Shown one piece after another: positions 60,703 to 64,000 of a stretch of 64,000 nucleotides of DNA. Under the pieces are notes generated by a model that saw only the letters and a list, made by a program, of their open reading frames with translations, searched no databases and was not told the origin of the DNA. The position numbers were made by a program, and so were the translations under genes. Origin of the DNA: Dinoroseobacter sp039192165 (GTDB lineage Bacteria; Pseudomonadota; Alphaproteobacteria; Rhodobacterales; Rhodobacteraceae); the NCBI GenBank assembly GCA_039192165.1, contig JBCCXD010000003.1:347153-411152 (forward strand), given 5' to 3'. Every line of letters starts with the position of its first letter. Positions within the stretch are counted from its first letter, which is position 1.

Positions 60703-63021
60703 ATGAGCAGTTCGTCAGATAACCCCAATATGGACGAAAAAGAACAGGCGCTGACATCCGAACCTCTCCGCCGCGCAATCGGCGAACGGTATCTGCAATA
60801 CGCGCTGTCCACCATTATGCATCGCGCTTTGCCCGATGCGCGCGACGGGTTGAAGCCAGTGCACCGGCGCATCCTTTTTGCCATGCGCGAATTGCGGCTG
60901 AGTGCGACCGGAGGCTTTCGGAAATCTGCGAAAATCTCTGGTGACGTTATGGGGAATTATCACCCCCATGGAGACGCCGCAATTTATGACGCGATGGCGC
61001 GGCTCGCCCAGGATTTCAACGTCCGCTATCCACTCGTGGACGGGCAGGGCAATTTCGGCAATATCGACGGCGACAATCCCGCCGCGTCCCGCTACACCGA
61101 AGCGCGGCTGACGTCAGCAGCCGAAGCGCTTCTCGAAGGGCTGAACGAAGACAGTGTCGATTTCCGCGATAATTATGATGGCACGCTGCGCGAACCCGAG
61201 GTGCTGCCGGCGGCTTTTCCGAACCTTTTGGCAAACGGCGCCAGCGGGATCGCGGTCGGGATGGCTACAAACATCCCGCCCCATAATCTTGATGAGCTGA
61301 TTGCGGCGTGCTTGCATCTGATTAAGACGCCGGATGCGCGAGACGATACGCTGTTGAACTACATTCAGGGACCGGATTTCCCGACCGGCGGTGTGATCGT
61401 CGAACCTCCCGAAAGCATGGCTGAAACCTATCGCACCGGGCGCGGCGCGTTTCGTCTGCGTGCGCAATGGCAGATCGAGGATCTGAGCCGTGGCCAATGG
61501 CAGATTGTTGTCACAGAGATCCCCTACCAGGTTCAGAAATCAAAACTGATTGAGAAGATCGCAGAACTGATCCAGACCAAGAAGCTCCCGATCCTGGCCG
61601 ATGTGCGGGACGAAAGCGCAGATGATGTGCGCATTGTACTAGAGCCACGCTCGAAAAACGTGGATGCAGAAGTTCTTATGGCCCAGCTCTTCCGGTTGTC
61701 GGAGCTGGAGACGCGCTTTTCGCTGAACATGAACGTGCTGATTGACGGCCGCACACCCAAAGTCTGCTCGCTTAAGGAAGTTCTGAGGGCATTTCTTGAT
61801 CATCGCAGGGATGTGTTGTGCCGGCGGGCACGCCATCGGCTGGGCAAGATCGATCATCGGCTCGAGGTACTCGAAGGCTTTATCGTTGCGTTTCTGAACC
61901 TCGATCGCGTGATCGATATCATCCGGTATGACGCAGACCCAAAAGCCGCGCTCCTGCGCGAAGAATGGAGCCGCAGCTTTCAGCGGGCCACGTCCGAGGC
62001 CGACTATGTGACACCACCGCCCGGAGAGGGCGAGCTGTCCGAAGTCCAGGTCGAAGCGATCCTCAACATGCGGCTGCGCAGCCTGCGCCGGCTCGAGGAG
62101 ATGGAGCTGATCTCTGAACGCGACGCGCTGATGATCGAACGCGCGGAGCTCGAAGATCTTCTGGCGGAGGAACGCCTGCAATGGGCGCGCATTTCTGACG
62201 AGTTGCGCGAGATCCGCAAGAAGTTCGGCAAGGGGCAGGAGTTTGGCAAGCGCAGAACCGACTTTGCTCTGGCCGCAGAGGTCGCTGAGGTGAGCCTCGA
62301 GGATATGATCGACAAGGAACCGGTCACGGTCGTCTGCTCGAAAATGGGCTGGATCCGCGCCATGAAAGGCCATATCGCCCTCGACTCGGTATTGAAGTTC
62401 AAAGATGGTGATGAAGGTCGGTTCATTTTCCATGCGGAAACCACGGATAAGCTTCTCGCCTTCGGCTCCAATGGGCGCTTTTATACCCTGTCCTGCGCCA
62501 ATCTGCCTGGCGGTCGCGGCATGGGGGAACCGATCCGGCTTATGGTCGATTTGCCCAACGAAGCCGAGCTAGTGCATCTGTTTCTCCACGATCCGGGACG
62601 CCGTTTGATTGTCGCCTCGGATGCCGGAGATGGCTTCATAGTGCCGGAGGCGGAGGTCGCTGCACAGACGCGGGCCGGAAAACAGGTTTTGAACGTGAAA
62701 GCGCCGTTCAAGGCGCTTTGCGCGAAACCGGTTTCGGGCGATACTATCTGCGCGGTTGGCGAGAACCGCAAAGTTCTGGTCTTCGGTCTTGAGGAGTTGC
62801 CGGAGATGACACGCGGCAAGGGGGTGCGTGTTCAGAAATACAAAGATGGCGGGCTTTCGGATATCACCACATTTGTGCGGCAGGATGGGCTTCAGTGGCT
62901 GGATTCGGGCGGACGCACACGTACAGTTTCTGATCCAGAACTCGTCGAATGGACCGGGAAGCGCGCGAGTGCAGGGCGTATGGCCCCGCGCGGGTTCCCG
63001 CGTGATAATAAGTTTACATAG
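60703..63021 (+). CDS. parC: DNA topoisomerase IV subunit A
   Basis: 772-residue type II topoisomerase subunit that decatenates daughter chromosomes. GERYLQYALSTIMHRALPDA, DGLKPVHRRILFAMRELRLS, DVMGNYHPHGDAAIYDAMAR and the active Tyr in NPAASRYTEARL (near 125) are present; the C-terminal β-pinwheel is shorter than in GyrA. QGPDFPTGGVI marks the tower domain. ATG 60703 or the internal one at 60730 may start it. Divergent from the SDR gene. Confidence 0.95.
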   Translation: MSSSSDNPNMDEKEQALTSEPLRRAIGERYLQYALSTIMHRALPDARDGLKPVHRRILFAMRELRLSATGGFRKSAKISGDVMGNYHPHGDAAIYDAMARLAQDFNVRYPLVDGQGNFGNIDGDNPAASRYTEARLTSAAEALLEGLNEDSVDFRDNYDGTLREPEVLPAAFPNLLANGASGIAVGMATNIPPHNLDELIAACLHLIKTPDARDDTLLNYIQGPDFPTGGVIVEPPESMAETYRTGRGAFRLRAQWQIEDLSRGQWQIVVTEIPYQVQKSKLIEKIAELIQTKKLPILADVRDESADDVRIVLEPRSKNVDAEVLMAQLFRLSELETRFSLNMNVLIDGRTPKVCSLKEVLRAFLDHRRDVLCRRARHRLGKIDHRLEVLEGFIVAFLNLDRVIDIIRYDADPKAALLREEWSRSFQRATSEADYVTPPPGEGELSEVQVEAILNMRLRSLRRLEEMELISERDALMIERAELEDLLAEERLQWARISDELREIRKKFGKGQEFGKRRTDFALAAEVAEVSLEDMIDKEPVTVVCSKMGWIRAMKGHIALDSVLKFKDGDEGRFIFHAETTDKLLAFGSNGRFYTLSCANLPGGRGMGEPIRLMVDLPNEAELVHLFLHDPGRRLIVASDAGDGFIVPEAEVAAQTRAGKQVLNVKAPFKALCAKPVSGDTICAVGENRKVLVFGLEELPEMTRGKGVRVQKYKDGGLSDITTFVRQDGLQWLDSGGRTRTVSDPELVEWTGKRASAGRMAPRGFPRDNKFT

Positions 63022-63063
63022 AGGCGGTCTATTCGCCCAAAACAGACTGAGGGAAGCAGGCAG

Positions 63064-63732
63064 ATGAAACAGTCAATCCGAGGCGCTCTTTTTTCCACTG
63101 CCGCACTCAGTTTGGCTGCCTGCGCGAACAATGCCGAACTGACGGAAAAGGTTGACCTCGGTAACTTCCAATTGGGTTTTGCGGTTGTGGTCGCTGACAA
63201 TGCACGCCAGGGGCCGTTCTCACGCGATGCATCTGCCGAACAGATTGAGGAGGCTGTCAGCGCCGAGATTGAGCGCCGCTTCGCCCGCTACGAGGGCGGA
63301 AAGGACTTTCATCTCGGCATCAGTATTGACGGCTACATCATCGCAGAGCCGGGCATTCCGGTGGTTGCGTCGCCAAAATCTGCCCTTTTCGCGTCCGTCA
63401 CACTTTGGGATGATGCCGAACAAGCCAAAGTGAACGAAGAGCCCAAGCAAATCGTGGTCCTCGAGTCATTCTCTACAGATCTGGTTGTTGGATCGGGTCT
63501 GACCATGGAACCCGAAGACCAATTGGTTAACATCTCCCAGAACCTTGTGAAGGAGATTGAGGATTGGTTGAACAATCGCCCAGAATGGTTCGATGATCCG
63601 GTGCCCGGTCAGGGCACGCCGATTAGTGAAATCCAAACGCAGCGCTCGCGGGCAGCGGAACTTGCGGCAGCAGGGATTTCTGTTCCGACAGAGGACGATA
63701 TTCGCCCGAAGCCGCGCCCGGCGGGTCTCTGA
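63064..63732 (+). CDS. Predicted lipoprotein of unknown function
   Basis: 222 residues. Lipobox SLAACANN with Cys 20 after a short hydrophobic signal, then VVVADNARQGPFSRDASAEQ, FHLGISIDGYIIAEPGIPVV and an end rich in Pro. I do not recognise the family, though similar lipoproteins occur near parC and tuf in this group. It begins 42 bases after parC. Confidence 0.7.
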   Translation: MKQSIRGALFSTAALSLAACANNAELTEKVDLGNFQLGFAVVVADNARQGPFSRDASAEQIEEAVSAEIERRFARYEGGKDFHLGISIDGYIIAEPGIPVVASPKSALFASVTLWDDAEQAKVNEEPKQIVVLESFSTDLVVGSGLTMEPEDQLVNISQNLVKEIEDWLNNRPEWFDDPVPGQGTPISEIQTQRSRAAELAAAGISVPTEDDIRPKPRPAGL

Positions 63733-63862
63733 AGTGATCCGTCTCACCCGGGGGGATCGCGCCATTGCAACAGCGCTTGATTTTTCCCCTCAAGATCAGT
63801 AAGCCGCCCGCGATTACACCAACGGGTCAGGTGGGACCCCCAAATCACGAGGCGCCACGATC

Positions 63863-64000
63863 ATGGCAAAGGAAAAGTTTGAGCGGACCAAGCCGCACGT
63901 GAACATTGGCACGATTGGTCATGTTGACCACGGCAAGACGACGCTGACGGCTGCGATCACGAAGCAGTTTGGCGACTTCAAGGCCTATGACGAGATTGAC
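63863..64000 (+). CDS. tuf: Elongation factor Tu, N-terminal part (cut by window end)
   Basis: 46 codons visible from ATG 63863: AKEKFERTKPHVNIGTIGHV then the P-loop DHGKTTLTAAITKQFGD and the start of switch I. The identity of EF-Tu is certain from the P-loop and spacing. The 130 bases before it hold no gene and should contain its promoter. Confidence 0.98.
   Translation, partial: MAKEKFERTKPHVNIGTIGHVDHGKTTLTAAITKQFGDFKAYDEID

Overview
This 64 kb window is chromosomal DNA of an alphaproteobacterium, almost certainly a Rhodobacteraceae member of the Roseobacter type. The assignment rests on gene content and order: a ChvG-ChvI-HprK-RapZ-EIIA-HPr regulatory block next to pckA, a CobN/CobW late-insertion (aerobic type) cobalamin pathway, a probable ethylmalonyl-CoA pathway dehydrogenase, an etfB-etfA / 3-hydroxybutyryl-CoA dehydrogenase group, and several families best known from this lineage (DUF6473, DUF6732, DUF6428, DUF1636, DUF1491). 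I see no tRNA, rRNA, CRISPR array, insertion sequence or prophage. Both ends cut genes: a TauE/SafE permease at the left and tuf (EF-Tu) at the right.

Layout. 1-4.7 kb: permease tail, pnp with a terminator, then two surface-polysaccharide genes of lower GC that meet tail to tail. 4.8-10.7 kb (minus strand): a clear cobalamin riboswitch, a frameshifted small gene, then cobW, a GNAT acetyltransferase and cobN. 10.9-15.5 kb: smc and a lytic transglycosylase. 15.6-17.8 kb (minus): DUF1636-cobC-cbiB. 17.9-19.2 kb: a glutathionyl-hydroquinone reductase and an unexplained, highly foldable leader. 19.2-26.9 kb (plus): a tightly overlapping corrin-ring operon, DUF6732-cbiX-[unknown domain::cobH]-cobL-cobI-[cbiG::cobJ]-cobM. 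27-31.4 kb: C-S lyase, deformylase, a catalytically dead deformylase paralogue, an ArsR/DUF6428 divergent pair, fmt. 31.5-34.8 kb (minus): ispH-lysE-DUF3429-rnhA and an NYN-domain gene. 34.9-43.5 kb (plus): folK, rpoZ, rsh, DUF2062, pdxJ-acpS-lepB-rnc-era-DUF1491-recO. 43.5-46.9 kb: thpR, probable mcd with RamB-like sites upstream, TauE/SafE. 46.8-54.3 kb: acyltransferase, HPr, EIIA, RapZ, HprK, ChvG, ChvI, then divergent pckA with a duplicated operator-like sequence. 54.3-60.6 kb: NTF2-like, hbd, DUF6473, etfAB, VOC protein, PduO adenosyltransferase, twin-membrane protein, SDR. 60.7-64 kb: parC, a lipoprotein and the start of tuf.

The strongest theme is cobalamin. Four separate loci (5-10 kb, 15.6-17.8 kb, 19-27 kb, 59 kb) cover cobalt chelation, much of the corrin ring, the aminopropanol arm and adenosylation. 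Genes for precorrin-3B synthase (cobG or cobZ), CobK, CobB, CobQ and CobS/CobT are not in the window. The most unusual items are two gene fusions in the operon, the frameshifted small gene placed directly under riboswitch control, the unexplained structured leader, a 35-base repeat found just after two unrelated genes, and an inactivated deformylase paralogue.
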